Shown piece after piece: positions 1-7,932 of a stretch of 64,000 nucleotides of DNA. Source of the stretch: Phyllobacteriaceae bacterium (GTDB lineage Bacteria; Pseudomonadota; Alphaproteobacteria; Rhizobiales; Rhizobiaceae). The notes beneath the pieces were generated by a model, which saw nothing but the letters and a program-made list of their open reading frames with translations, was not told where the DNA came from and ran no database searches. The position numbers were made by a program, and so were the translations under genes. Each line of letters opens with the position of its first letter. Positions within the stretch are counted from its first letter, which is position 1. The stretch spans positions 80,689-144,688 of the forward strand of contig JANSXT010000012.1 in the NCBI GenBank assembly GCA_024742765.1, written 5' to 3'.

Positions 1-591
1 CGACATCTTTATGCCGACGAATGGGACGAATGGCTGCGCCTGCGCCATCAGGTCTATATTGAGGAAAAGCGGTGGCACGAGCCCAATGCGGACCGGCGGG
101 AGACCGACCAGTTCGACAATGACGCGGCGACCTACATTCTGGGCCTTCTGGACGGCAAGGTCGTCACCTCGGCACGACTGATCCCCTGCAACCGGCCGAC
201 GCTTGTGTCGGACGTGTTTCCCCATTTCTGCGAACGCGGTGGCGTGCCCGACCGGCCTGACTGGATCGAATGGACGCGGACGCTGACGGTCCCCGAATTG
301 CGGTCGGGCGGCCGGCAGAGCATCCTGACCCAGCTTTGCGCTGCGGTGATGGAATATTGCCTGCTTGAAGGCGCAGCCAAGGTGGGCGGCATTCAGGAAC
401 TGTTCTTCCTGCCCAAATGGAAGCACCTTGGCTGGACGACGACGCCGCTGGGCCTGCCCCAGGAAATCGAGGGAAGCGGCGACTGCGTCGTCGCCTTCAT
501 GGATGTGAACGAAACCGCGCTTGCCAACATTCGTTCGGCGATGGGCACAGACCGCTCGCTGCTGCATCACCGGGGCGAACGCCCCCGCTGA
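1..591 (+). CDS. Acyl-homoserine-lactone synthase (LuxI family), 5'-truncated by window edge
   Basis: The reading frame is open from base 1 and ends at TGA 589-591, giving 196 visible residues; roughly 10-20 N-terminal residues should lie outside the window. The LuxI pattern is recognisable: an N-terminal R-x3-QVY followed by a KRW tryptophan, an acidic E-x-D/D cluster (ETDQFDND), SARLIP matching the conserved arginine strand, VFPHF, and WIEWTR carrying the conserved Glu and Arg. Family members make N-acyl-homoserine lactones from S-adenosylmethionine and acyl-ACP (or acyl-CoA) in the cytoplasm. No luxR gene is visible downstream; it could lie upstream of the window. A small ORF follows after 28 bp. 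The acyl chain cannot be predicted. Confidence 0.85.
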   Translation, partial: RHLYADEWDEWLRLRHQVYIEEKRWHEPNADRRETDQFDNDAATYILGLLDGKVVTSARLIPCNRPTLVSDVFPHFCERGGVPDRPDWIEWTRTLTVPELRSGGRQSILTQLCAAVMEYCLLEGAAKVGGIQELFFLPKWKHLGWTTTPLGLPQEIEGSGDCVVAFMDVNETALANIRSAMGTDRSLLHHRGERPR

Positions 592-619
592 TCGACGAAG
601 AGCGGCTGGAGCTGTCCCG

Positions 620-769
620 ATGAAAATCGGTTCGACAGCTGCCGCGATGAACATCGGTTCCACATCGGGCGGCGCCGCCGCCATGTCCGGACCCGCATAT
701 CTGTCCGGCATCGGACACAACAAGAAACCCCGCAGGCTGCAACCTGCGGGGCTCCAAGGCACGGCCTAA
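620..769 (+). CDS. Possible 49-residue small protein behind the AHL synthase
   Basis: ATG at 620 is preceded by GGAG at 608-611 with about 8 nt spacing, a good ribosome binding site, and the frame closes with TAA at 767-769. The product begins MKIGSTAAAMNIGSTSGG, an internal repeat encoded by two near-identical stretches at 620-633 and 647-660, and it ends in a basic tail. No family is recognised. A strong hairpin (728-751) lies inside the frame, so the ORF may instead be the transcript end of the AHL synthase gene. Existence as a protein is uncertain. Confidence 0.4.
   Translation: MKIGSTAAAMNIGSTSGGAAAMSGPAYLSGIGHNKKPRRLQPAGLQGTA
728..751 (+). terminator. Perfect 9-bp hairpin behind the AHL synthase
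   Basis: Arms CCCCGCAGG (728-736) and CCTGCGGGG (743-751) pair perfectly around a 6-nt loop. It lies in the gap between two convergent genes and is preceded by AAGAAA, which would form a U-containing tail for leftward transcripts. There is no long T run on the + side. It probably acts as an intrinsic or structural terminator. Confidence 0.6.
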
Positions 770-847
770 CGGGTGAGGTCTGAAACCGCGCGCCACAAGA
801 ATATGTCTTTGTAGCGTGTGGTCCATAGGTTTCGTGCCGATTTGTCG

Positions 848-878
848 CGCCCGACCATCCCCTGAAAATGGTCGGGCG
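848..878. terminator. Perfect 11-bp hairpin in convergent gap
   Basis: CGCCCGACCAT (848-858) pairs with ATGGTCGGGCG (868-878) around a 9-nt loop. It sits between the convergent AHL synthase and GGDEF/EAL genes, and is a likely bidirectional transcript end. The rest of 592-1007 shows no convincing gene apart from the small ORF at 620. Confidence 0.55.
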
Positions 879-1007
879 TGGCAGGTTTTCGGATTTTCAG
901 CAGATTGGGACCGATCCCATTGCCGGTGGCACGCCGTCGCCATGGCGACCGGCAGGACCGGGCGCTGTGCTTTTCGGCGCGGCAGACCGGCCCGGTGCCC
1001 CGGCGTT

Positions 1008-2585
1008 TCAGGCGACGTCGGCGAGCGCCTTGGCCTTGTAGAGCGCGACGATCTTGTCGCGGCTCGCGGGCGCCTGGTGGTAATAGCCCTGGAAAAGGCC
1101 GCATCCCGCGATCGATGCCCGGACCTTGTCGTCCTCGGTCTCGATGCCCTCGGCGACGACCGTCCGGTCCATCTTGCCGGCGATCTGTGTGACCGCGCTG
1201 ACAAATGTGTCGGTGACGATATCGGTGCCGATGTTCTGGATATAGGATTTGTCGATCTTGATGATGTCGAAGGGCAGCTTGCGCAACTGGTTGAACTCGC
1301 TGTAGCCCATGCCGAAATCATCGAGCGCGATCCTGAAGCCCGCGCTCTTGATGGCGGCCATGCGGTCGACGAAATCGTCGGACGTGTCGAGCATGGCACT
1401 TTCGGTGATCTCCAGCACCACCCGGCTCGGCGACACGTTCATGTCCTTGAGAACACTGACATAGTCGCGCAGGAACGCGTCATGGGCGAGTTGCCATGCC
1501 GAAATGTTCACATTGACCGGAACATCGGGCAGGGTTTCGGCGTCTTCGCAAACCCGCTTGAGCACATAAAGACCCAGTTCGTGGATGAGCTGCGATTTTT
1601 CGGCAACGGGAATGAACTCAGCCGGCGAGATGACGCCCCGAACCGGATTCTGCCATCGAACAAGCGCTTCCAGCGAATCGATCTCGCCATCGGCATCCAT
1701 GATCGGCTGATAGTGGACCGCAAGCTGGCCGAGCAAAATGGCGGCGCGCAGTTCGCGCTCGATGAACCGCTCCTGGCGCGCGTCGGCCAGAATGTCGGGC
1801 GAAAAAATCGAACAGGCGCCGCGGCCATTGGTTTTGGCCTGCTGCAGGGCAAGGTCGGCGAATGACAGCAATTCGTTGACGTTATCGCTGTGAACAGGCG
1901 CCAGCGCCACGCCCAAGGATGCGGACACCGCCTGCCGCCGATTGGCAATGAACAGTCCTTCGCGCAGCGTCGCCAGATATTGGGCGCAAGCATCGGCCAC
2001 ATAACCTTCGGGGATGGGCTCTTTGGAAGCGATGAAGACGGCCAGTTCGTCGCCGCCCAGCCGCCCGATACGGCCACCGGGAAACGCCTGACGGGCGATG
2101 CGGGCGCAAAAGCCCAAAACGTCGTCGCCGGCCCCATGGCCAAGGGCGTCGTTGATCTGCTTGAGATGATCGATATCGATGATGATCAGCGCGACCGAAC
2201 CGCCCTTGCGATGGGCGGCCACGGCCTGTTTGAGGCCGTCCAGGAAATGGCCGCGGCTGGCCGCGCCCGAAACCAGGTCGATATTTTGCCTGTCGCGCAG
2301 TTCATCATGCAGCATCTTGTGGGCTTTGACGCGTGCGGACATCAGCACATAGATGGCGATCGCGATGATGATCGTCAGAGCGGAACTGACCAGTTCCGAT
2401 CGGACGAGCACCTGCTCGGTCATGATCTGGCGGAGCACCGCATGCGGCACCACGAAGTGAACGGCATGCACGCAGGTCAAAACGACCAGCATGCCGACGA
2501 GCGCGTTTTCCACGATCGGTCGGCGAAGCTTGACTTGCTTGTCGCGGGAAAATTTCTTCTGCAAGCTGGGATTGGGCGCGGACAT
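1008..2585 (-). CDS. Membrane-anchored GGDEF/EAL c-di-GMP enzyme
   Basis: A 525-residue protein. Two hydrophobic segments lie in the first 100 residues (around VGMLVVLTCVHAVHFVV and SSALTIIIAIAIYVL), followed by a GGDEF domain and a C-terminal EAL domain. The GGDEF signature reads RLGGDELAV, so the last aromatic residue is replaced by Leu, and no RxxD inhibitory site is seen just before it. The EAL half keeps the catalytic set: EALVRW, NVNIS, EITES, DDFGMGYS, KID, EGIE and QGYY. Known family role: synthesis and/or breakdown of cyclic di-GMP at the inner membrane. The intact EAL favours phosphodiesterase output; cyclase activity is uncertain. The gene converges on the AHL synthase gene. Confidence 0.92.
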   Translation of the reverse strand: MSAPNPSLQKKFSRDKQVKLRRPIVENALVGMLVVLTCVHAVHFVVPHAVLRQIMTEQVLVRSELVSSALTIIIAIAIYVLMSARVKAHKMLHDELRDRQNIDLVSGAASRGHFLDGLKQAVAAHRKGGSVALIIIDIDHLKQINDALGHGAGDDVLGFCARIARQAFPGGRIGRLGGDELAVFIASKEPIPEGYVADACAQYLATLREGLFIANRRQAVSASLGVALAPVHSDNVNELLSFADLALQQAKTNGRGACSIFSPDILADARQERFIERELRAAILLGQLAVHYQPIMDADGEIDSLEALVRWQNPVRGVISPAEFIPVAEKSQLIHELGLYVLKRVCEDAETLPDVPVNVNISAWQLAHDAFLRDYVSVLKDMNVSPSRVVLEITESAMLDTSDDFVDRMAAIKSAGFRIALDDFGMGYSEFNQLRKLPFDIIKIDKSYIQNIGTDIVTDTFVSAVTQIAGKMDRTVVAEGIETEDDKVRASIAGCGLFQGYYHQAPASRDKIVALYKAKALADVA

Positions 2586-2741
2586 AGTCGCCTGTCTCTC
2601 CGTGGCATGAATGACCGGCTCATATGGAGCCGGCAGTAAAACGATTTACAACATGCCGAGAGCGGCGTCAGAACTACACACGCATCATGCGCGCCGATCA
2701 ATGATGCCGTTATAGACCGCGATGCTCTAGGCTTTCTTAAT

Positions 2742-2804
2742 GCCGGCCCCGCAAAAAATCGTGGGCCGGCCAATGCCGCCGAAACGTGTGTCCCGTTTCG
2801 GGAC
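2742..2804 (-). terminator. Two short hairpins downstream of the dihydroxyacetone kinase gene
   Basis: GTCCCG/CGGGAC (2790-2804, 3-nt loop) lies immediately after the kinase stop codon, and GCCGGCCC/GGGCCGGC (2742-2749 with 2763-2770) follows. Neither has a strong U tract on the minus strand. This is the likely 3' end of the long leftward carbohydrate operon. Otherwise 2586-2808 holds no gene. Confidence 0.4.
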
Positions 2805-2808
2805 AGGT

Positions 2809-4434
2809 TCAGGCCGCTTTCGCCAGACCCTCAAGAAGCAGCGCGACGGCCTCGGCGCCGGGGTCGTTGTGGCCGGCAAGGCTCTGGGCAGCCACATAGG
2901 TTGCTCGGCCGGCCTTGGCGCGTGTGATCTTCGCTGTCGCATCGGCGCCGGCACGCGCCGCGCCTGCTGCCGCAGCAAGCCCGTCATCAAGGGCTGCCAG
3001 CGCAGGTTCCAGCGCATCGATCATGGTGCGGTCGCCGGGCGACGCACCGCCGACCTGCATTATGCGGTCAAGGCCCGCCGACAAGGCGCCGACCGCATCC
3101 TTGCCGTTGGCCGACGCATCGCCAGCGGCGGCGAAGAAGATCGCCAGAAGCACGCCGGACGAACCGCCCATGGTCTGGCTGAGTTCGCTGCCCAACGCCC
3201 GGTAAAGCTGCGTCAGATCGGCAAGCGGCATCCGGTCGAGCGCCGCCAGCATCGCCCGGCACGCGGTCGCCAGCGTCGAGCCCGTGTCGCCGTCGCCCGA
3301 TTTGGCATCGAGCGCGTTGAGCTTGTCTTCGGCCTTCAGCAGGATCGCGCAGCAGCGCTCGATCAACGCCCGGTGTCCGGCATGTTCGGATGCCATGGGC
3401 TGGATCGGCGACAGCCCGTCGGGCAACGGCACGATGTGCGGCTCGGCCACCTCGGCAATGCCGGGCCAGGCCGAGGGCGCGACATCTGTCGCCAGCGCAT
3501 CACGCTCGAGCGCGTCGACCGGCAGCAGCGAGACGGAAAAACCGCGCATGTCAAGCGAGGTCATCAGCGCCGCCGGACCGATCAGGTGCGTCACCTTGCC
3601 GGCGATGGACGATCGGCACAGTTCCTCGGCCAGAACCGACATTTCGAGCGGTGTCGTCGAACCCAGATTGTTCAAAAGCGCGACATGCGGCCGGTCGCCC
3701 AGATGCGGCCTGAGCTTTTCGGCGACCATCTCCATGGCATGCTTTGCACCTTCGAAATCGACCTGTTCGACGCCGGCCTCCCCATGAATGCCGAGCCCCA
3801 GTTCGGCCTTGCCGAGCGCGATGCGGTCCTCCTTGGGCGAACCCGGCACGGTGCAGGTGTCAAGCGACATGCCGATCGAAACGACGCCATCGATGGTGCG
3901 GCGCGCAATCGCCTCGACCTCATCAAGCCCGGCACCGGCTTCGGCCGCCGCGCCTGCGATCTTGTGCACAAACAAGGTTCCCGCGACGCCACGCGGCTGG
4001 GGCAGGTCCGGCAGCGCCACATCATCGTCGACCACGACCATCGCGACCTTGATCCCGAAGGCGCGCGCCCGCTCTGCCGCCAGGCCGAAATTGAGCCGGT
4101 CGCCGGTATAGTTCTTGACGATCAAAAGACAGCCCGCCTCGCCGGTCACCGCCAGAATGCCGGCCAGCACCGCATCGACCGAGGGCGAAGCGAACACGTC
4201 GCCGCATACTGCCGCGGTGAGCATGCCCTGACCAACGAACCCCGCATGGGAGGGCTCATGCCCCGAGCCGCCGCCGGAGACGAGCGCCACCTTCGACCGG
4301 TCCCAGTCGGTGCGCACCACCACCTTGATATGCGGGAAACCGTCGAGCCGCGCCAGCCGCCCGTCGGAATTGCGCAGAAGCCCGTCAATGGCTTCGGTGA
4401 CGACGTCTTCCTTGGCGTTGATGAACTGTCTCAT
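2809..4434 (-). CDS. Fused DhaK-DhaL (DAK1-DAK2) kinase, dihydroxyacetone or related ketose
   Basis: 541 residues in the single-chain ATP-dependent arrangement. The DAK1 half (about 1-325) has GGGSGHEP at 54-61, NYTGD with Asp near 112, and GIHGEAG with His near 217, matching the histidine that binds the carbonyl substrate covalently in this family. The DAK2 half (about 345-541) carries the Mg-ATP motif around 376-386 (DAKSGDGDTGS). The reaction is phosphorylation of dihydroxyacetone or a related short ketose such as erythrulose; the substrate cannot be fixed from sequence. It is the last gene of the leftward transport operon, 12 bp after the ATPase gene, so it probably phosphorylates the imported or oxidised substrate. 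Confidence 0.88.
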   Translation of the reverse strand: MRQFINAKEDVVTEAIDGLLRNSDGRLARLDGFPHIKVVVRTDWDRSKVALVSGGGSGHEPSHAGFVGQGMLTAAVCGDVFASPSVDAVLAGILAVTGEAGCLLIVKNYTGDRLNFGLAAERARAFGIKVAMVVVDDDVALPDLPQPRGVAGTLFVHKIAGAAAEAGAGLDEVEAIARRTIDGVVSIGMSLDTCTVPGSPKEDRIALGKAELGLGIHGEAGVEQVDFEGAKHAMEMVAEKLRPHLGDRPHVALLNNLGSTTPLEMSVLAEELCRSSIAGKVTHLIGPAALMTSLDMRGFSVSLLPVDALERDALATDVAPSAWPGIAEVAEPHIVPLPDGLSPIQPMASEHAGHRALIERCCAILLKAEDKLNALDAKSGDGDTGSTLATACRAMLAALDRMPLADLTQLYRALGSELSQTMGGSSGVLLAIFFAAAGDASANGKDAVGALSAGLDRIMQVGGASPGDRTMIDALEPALAALDDGLAAAAGAARAGADATAKITRAKAGRATYVAAQSLAGHNDPGAEAVALLLEGLAKAA

Positions 4435-4446
4435 GGCGTGCCTCCC

Positions 4447-5448
4447 TCACACTACCCGGTTGCCGGCCGCATCGAAAAAGAGCGGTTGGTGCGGCGTCAC
4501 CGCCACGCTGTCGCCATGGTCGAGCGTCGAATGGGCGTCGGCGAGCGTGGTCATCACATGGCCTTCGACCTCCAGATGCACCCGCGTCTGGTCACCCAGA
4601 TGTTCGACACGCGTCACCGTGGCCGGTTTTCCGCCCTCGCCGTTCAGGACGATATGTTCCGGACGCAGGCCGATATGGGCGGCCCCGGACGGCGCACCGC
4701 CGAACAGGCTGGTCGGCAACAGATTGATGCGCGGCAGGCCGAGGCGTGTGGCGACATATTCGCTGACCGGGTTCTCGTAGATCTCGCGCGGCGGCCCGAA
4801 TTGGACAAGGCGGCCTTCATCAAGCACGCCGATATGGGTCGCCATGGTCATCGCCTCGATCTGGTCGTGCGTGACGTAGAGCAGCGTGGCGCCCAGATCG
4901 GCCTGGATGCGCTTGAGTTCGATCCGCAGTTCCGAGCGCAGTTTCGCATCGAGCGATGACAATGGCTCGTCCATCAGATAGATGGCCGGATCGCGGACCA
5001 GCGCCCGGCCGATCGAGACGCGCTGCATCTCGCCGCCTGAAAGCTGCGTCGCCTTGTTGTCGAGCTTGTGGGGAATGCGCAGAACTTCGGCGACGTCCGC
5101 CACCTTGCGCTCGATCTCGGCCGGCGGCGTGTTGAGGATCGGCGACTTGAGCGGGAACGCAAGGTTCTCGCGCACCGTCATGTGCGGATAGAGCGAATAT
5201 TGCTGGAACACCATGGCGACATCGCGCTGCGCCGGCGTTTCGCCGACGACGGACCGGCCGCCGATCGTGATCTCGCCACGGTCTGGCTTTTCAAGGCCGG
5301 CGATCAGCCGCAGCGTCGTCGTCTTGCCGGCACCGGTCGGGCCGAGCAACACGACGAACGCGCCGTCGGGTACGTCGAGATCGATGCCATCGACACCGAT
5401 CGTGTGACCGAACACCTTGGTGACATCGCGCAGCACGACCTCAGCCAT
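4447..5448 (-). CDS. ABC transporter ATPase, MalK/UgpC-like (second of two)
   Basis: 333 residues from ATG 5446-5448; a longer frame upstream is rejected because this start overlaps the preceding stop codon by a few bases, as elsewhere in the operon. Walker A is GPTGAGKTT (36-44), followed by a Q-loop in MVFQQYSLYP, signature LSGGEMQR, Walker B LMDEPLSSLD and a C-terminal TOBE-type MalK regulatory domain (GLRPEHIVL). It energises CUT1 carbohydrate import from the cytoplasmic face. It differs clearly from the adjacent ATPase, so the pair may act as a heterodimer, an arrangement also known from rhizobial glycerol transporters. Confidence 0.93.
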   Translation of the reverse strand: MAEVVLRDVTKVFGHTIGVDGIDLDVPDGAFVVLLGPTGAGKTTTLRLIAGLEKPDRGEITIGGRSVVGETPAQRDVAMVFQQYSLYPHMTVRENLAFPLKSPILNTPPAEIERKVADVAEVLRIPHKLDNKATQLSGGEMQRVSIGRALVRDPAIYLMDEPLSSLDAKLRSELRIELKRIQADLGATLLYVTHDQIEAMTMATHIGVLDEGRLVQFGPPREIYENPVSEYVATRLGLPRINLLPTSLFGGAPSGAAHIGLRPEHIVLNGEGGKPATVTRVEHLGDQTRVHLEVEGHVMTTLADAHSTLDHGDSVAVTPHQPLFFDAAGNRVV

Positions 5449-6553
5449 GGCGGAACGCTCCTGCATTAAGGTCGGAGGCAAGCGCCCTGCCCGATTTTTC
5501 GTCGAACAGCGTCAGCGTCGACGGCAGGAATTCGAGCCCCACGGTCTCGCCCGGCCGCACGAGCTCTGCCGCGCCGGTGCGCGCCTTCACTTCGCCATTG
5601 GGCGTCGCGAGCGTGATGATCTGCGTGGTCCCCAGATACTCCGCCGCGCGAACCTCACCGCGATAGGAAGCTGCGTCCGAAAGGACCACATGTTCGGGCC
5701 GGACACCCAGGACAAGTTCGCCGGTCGCCGCTTCATGCTGTATCGGCACGGTGAAATCCGATCCATCCAGCGTCACGGTCGATGCGCCTTCGGTGACCGC
5801 GCCGCCAAAGCGCAAAAAGTTCATCGAGGGCGAGCCGATGAAATCGGCGACGAACATGGTCGCCGGCTTGTCGTAGATTTCCTGCGGCGTGCCGAACTGC
5901 TCGACAACGCCATGGTTCATGACGACGATCTTGTCGCCCATCTGCATCGCCTCGAGCTGGTCATGGGTGACGTAGACAGTCGTTGCGCCCATCCGGTCGT
6001 GCAGCGCCCGCAATTCCTCGGCCATGCGCTCGCGAAATTCCGCGTCGAGCGCGCCCAGCGGCTCGTCCATCATGAAGGCCTTGGGATCGCGCACGATCGC
6101 GCGGCCGAGCGCCACGCGCTGGCGGTCGCCGCCCGAAAGCCCGCCGACGGGCCGGTCGAGAATGGCTTCGATGCCCAGAATGCGCGCCACCTCGTCGAGC
6201 TTCTGCTTGATCTGCGCGCGCGGCATGCCCTGGCTGACCAGCGGATAGGTGATGTTCCGACGCACATTCATGTGCGGATAGAGCGCGAACATCTGGAAGA
6301 CGAAGGCGATGTCGCGCTGGCTGGCCGGCTTCTGCCCCACTTCCTCGCCGCCGATATAGATTTCACCCGATGTCGGCAGTTCGAGCCCGGCGATCATGCG
6401 CAGCGTCGTCGTCTTGCCGCAGCCGGACGGGCCGAGCAGCATGAAGAACTCGCCATCGGCAATGGTGAAGGAGGACGACTGCACCGCGGTGAAATCACCG
6501 AATTCCTTGCGCAGGTTTTTGATCACGATCTCGGCCAACGTCAGGTCATCCAT
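5441..6553 (-). CDS. ABC transporter ATPase, MalK/UgpC-like (first of two)
   Basis: 370 residues from ATG 6551-6553 (MDDLTLAEIV). An in-frame start farther upstream would run through a palindrome-rich spacer and lacks similarity to ATPases. Walker A is GPSGCGKTT (41-49), then FVFQMFALYPHM, signature LSGGDRQR, Walker B MMDEPLGALD and a TOBE domain (GVRPEHVVL). It provides ATP hydrolysis for the CUT1 importer encoded upstream. It is separated from the small membrane-protein gene by about 255 bp of structured sequence, an unusual gap in an otherwise overlapping operon. Confidence 0.93.
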   Translation of the reverse strand: MDDLTLAEIVIKNLRKEFGDFTAVQSSSFTIADGEFFMLLGPSGCGKTTTLRMIAGLELPTSGEIYIGGEEVGQKPASQRDIAFVFQMFALYPHMNVRRNITYPLVSQGMPRAQIKQKLDEVARILGIEAILDRPVGGLSGGDRQRVALGRAIVRDPKAFMMDEPLGALDAEFRERMAEELRALHDRMGATTVYVTHDQLEAMQMGDKIVVMNHGVVEQFGTPQEIYDKPATMFVADFIGSPSMNFLRFGGAVTEGASTVTLDGSDFTVPIQHEAATGELVLGVRPEHVVLSDAASYRGEVRAAEYLGTTQIITLATPNGEVKARTGAAELVRPGETVGLEFLPSTLTLFDEKSGRALASDLNAGAFRHG

Positions 6554-6613
6554 CCATGAACGCGATCGGATTTGGCGGCAGAAATGGCAAAGGGATGCCA
6601 GGAGCCGTTCGAT

Positions 6614-6776
6614 GACCGGGCCGGCCGCCCGGTCGAGAGCGGCGACGCCGCAGCGCGCAGCCATTTCGCCGTCCGAAGGATAAGGGCGATTTGCTGCGAT
6701 ACAGCGTTCCAAAGGCTTGAAAGTGCACCACACTTCCGGCGCCTTTGCGCCTCGTCTCGCAGCAAATCGCCTCTTA
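6614..6776. repeat. Palindromic structured spacer inside the carbohydrate operon
   Basis: A perfect 15-bp inverted repeat joins 6685-6699 and 6757-6771. Nested within it are CAAAGGC/GCCTTTG (6710-6716 with 6741-6747) and AAGTG/CACTT (6721-6725 with 6731-6735), so 6681-6776 can fold into one long interrupted hairpin. A second hairpin, GACCGGGC/GCCCGGTC, lies at 6614-6634. The spacer 6554-6808 has no convincing gene. It resembles intergenic palindromic elements of the REP/RIME kind and may stabilise or attenuate the polycistronic mRNA. Confidence 0.7.
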
Positions 6777-6808
6777 CCAAATCAATCGGGCTCATGGATG
6801 CATGACCT

Positions 6809-6997
6809 TTACTCCGGAAAATGGCTGACGATGATGAACATCACCGTGCCGATCAGCGTGACGATGAAGGAATAGGTGAAGAGCCCGATCGCAAAGGGCT
6901 GCATCAGCATCAAAACGCCCAGCGCGATCAGGATCGTCGCCACCATCTCCCACGGCCCCCGGCGGAAACGGGCCAGACCGGTGAAAAAGCCGTTCAT
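6809..6997 (-). CDS. 62-residue membrane protein of the CUT1 operon
   Basis: ATG at 6995-6997 overlaps the stop of the upstream permease gene by 4 bp (ATGA), strong evidence for translation. The protein has two hydrophobic segments, roughly MVATILIALGVLMLM and FIVTLIGTVMFIIV, and a basic N-terminus (LARFRRG). No Pfam-type family is recognised. A small membrane protein (GlpU) also occurs in rhizobial glycerol ABC operons, but this sequence does not obviously resemble it. Position between permeases and ATPases suggests an accessory subunit of the transporter; that is inference. Confidence 0.75.
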   Translation of the reverse strand: MNGFFTGLARFRRGPWEMVATILIALGVLMLMQPFAIGLFTYSFIVTLIGTVMFIIVSHFPE

Positions 6998-7932
6998 TTG
7001 CGCACCGCGCCGAAGGTGATGCCGCGCAGAAGATGCTTGCGCAGGGCGACGGTGAAAATCATCACCGGCAAGAGGAACAGCGTGGCGCCGGCGGCGACAG
7101 CCGGCCAATCCTGGCCGCCGACGCCGATGATGGTGGGGATGAAGGGCGGCGCGGTCTGCGCGGTGCCCGAGGTCAGCAGCACGGCGAACGCATATTCGTT
7201 CCACGAAAAGATCAGGCAGAAGATGGCAGTCGCCACGATCCCCGTCGTCGCCTGCGGCAACACCACCTTGTAGAAGGCCTGGAAGCGCGTGTAGCCGTCG
7301 ATCAGCGCCGCTTCCTCATATTCGCGCGGGATCTCGTCGATGAACCCTTTGAGCAGCCAGACCGCCAGCGAGATGTTGACCGCCGTGTAGAGCAGGATCA
7401 TGCCCAGATGCGTGTCCGACAGGCCAAGCTGGCGGTACATCAGGAAGATCGGGATCGCCACCGCGATCGGCGGCATCATCCGCGTCGACAGGATGAAGAA
7501 CAGAAGATCGTCCTTCAGCGGGATCCGGAAACGCGAGAAGGCATAGGCCGCCAGCACACCCAGGAAGATGCTCAGGAAGGTCGAGCCGAAGCCGATGATG
7601 ATCGAATTGAGGAAGCGTTCGCCATAGCGCGACGGCCCGACGATCACCATGTCGTATTGCCGGACGATCTCCTCGTACCAGGTCTGCGGCGGATTGGCCG
7701 CCAGATACTCGTCGGTCTGGCGCGTGCGCGTGGTGAAGAGATTCACATAGCCTTCCAGCGTCGGCTCGAAGAGCACCTTGGGCGGATAGGAGATCGCATC
7801 CGCCGGGCTCTTGAAGCCGGTGGCGACGATCCAGACCAGCGGGATCATCGTGATCAGCGCATAGGCGATCACCAGCGCGCCCGCGATCCATTTCTGCCGG
7901 CTGGACGGCTCGTTGACCGAATGGGCGCTCAT
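6994..7932 (-). CDS. Carbohydrate ABC permease, MalG type
   Basis: 312 residues from ATG 7930-7932, overlapping the preceding permease stop by 4 bp; longer frames upstream are shadows of that permease. Six membrane spans are apparent, with a large periplasmic loop after the first, and the EAA cytoplasmic loop reads EEAALIDGYTRFQAFYKVVL, the contact for the ATPase. The inner-membrane partner of the MalF-type permease, it belongs to the CUT1 class. Conserved order with a binding protein and two ATPases makes the assignment firm; the substrate is unknown. Confidence 0.94.
   Translation of the reverse strand: MSAHSVNEPSSRQKWIAGALVIAYALITMIPLVWIVATGFKSPADAISYPPKVLFEPTLEGYVNLFTTRTRQTDEYLAANPPQTWYEEIVRQYDMVIVGPSRYGERFLNSIIIGFGSTFLSIFLGVLAAYAFSRFRIPLKDDLLFFILSTRMMPPIAVAIPIFLMYRQLGLSDTHLGMILLYTAVNISLAVWLLKGFIDEIPREYEEAALIDGYTRFQAFYKVVLPQATTGIVATAIFCLIFSWNEYAFAVLLTSGTAQTAPPFIPTIIGVGGQDWPAVAAGATLFLLPVMIFTVALRKHLLRGITFGAVRK

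Noticed and set aside
2740..4959. Open frame of about 740 codons on the + strand across the dihydroxyacetone kinase gene
   Set aside because: It crosses two well-supported minus-strand genes and encodes an Arg/His-rich low-complexity product typical of antisense frames.
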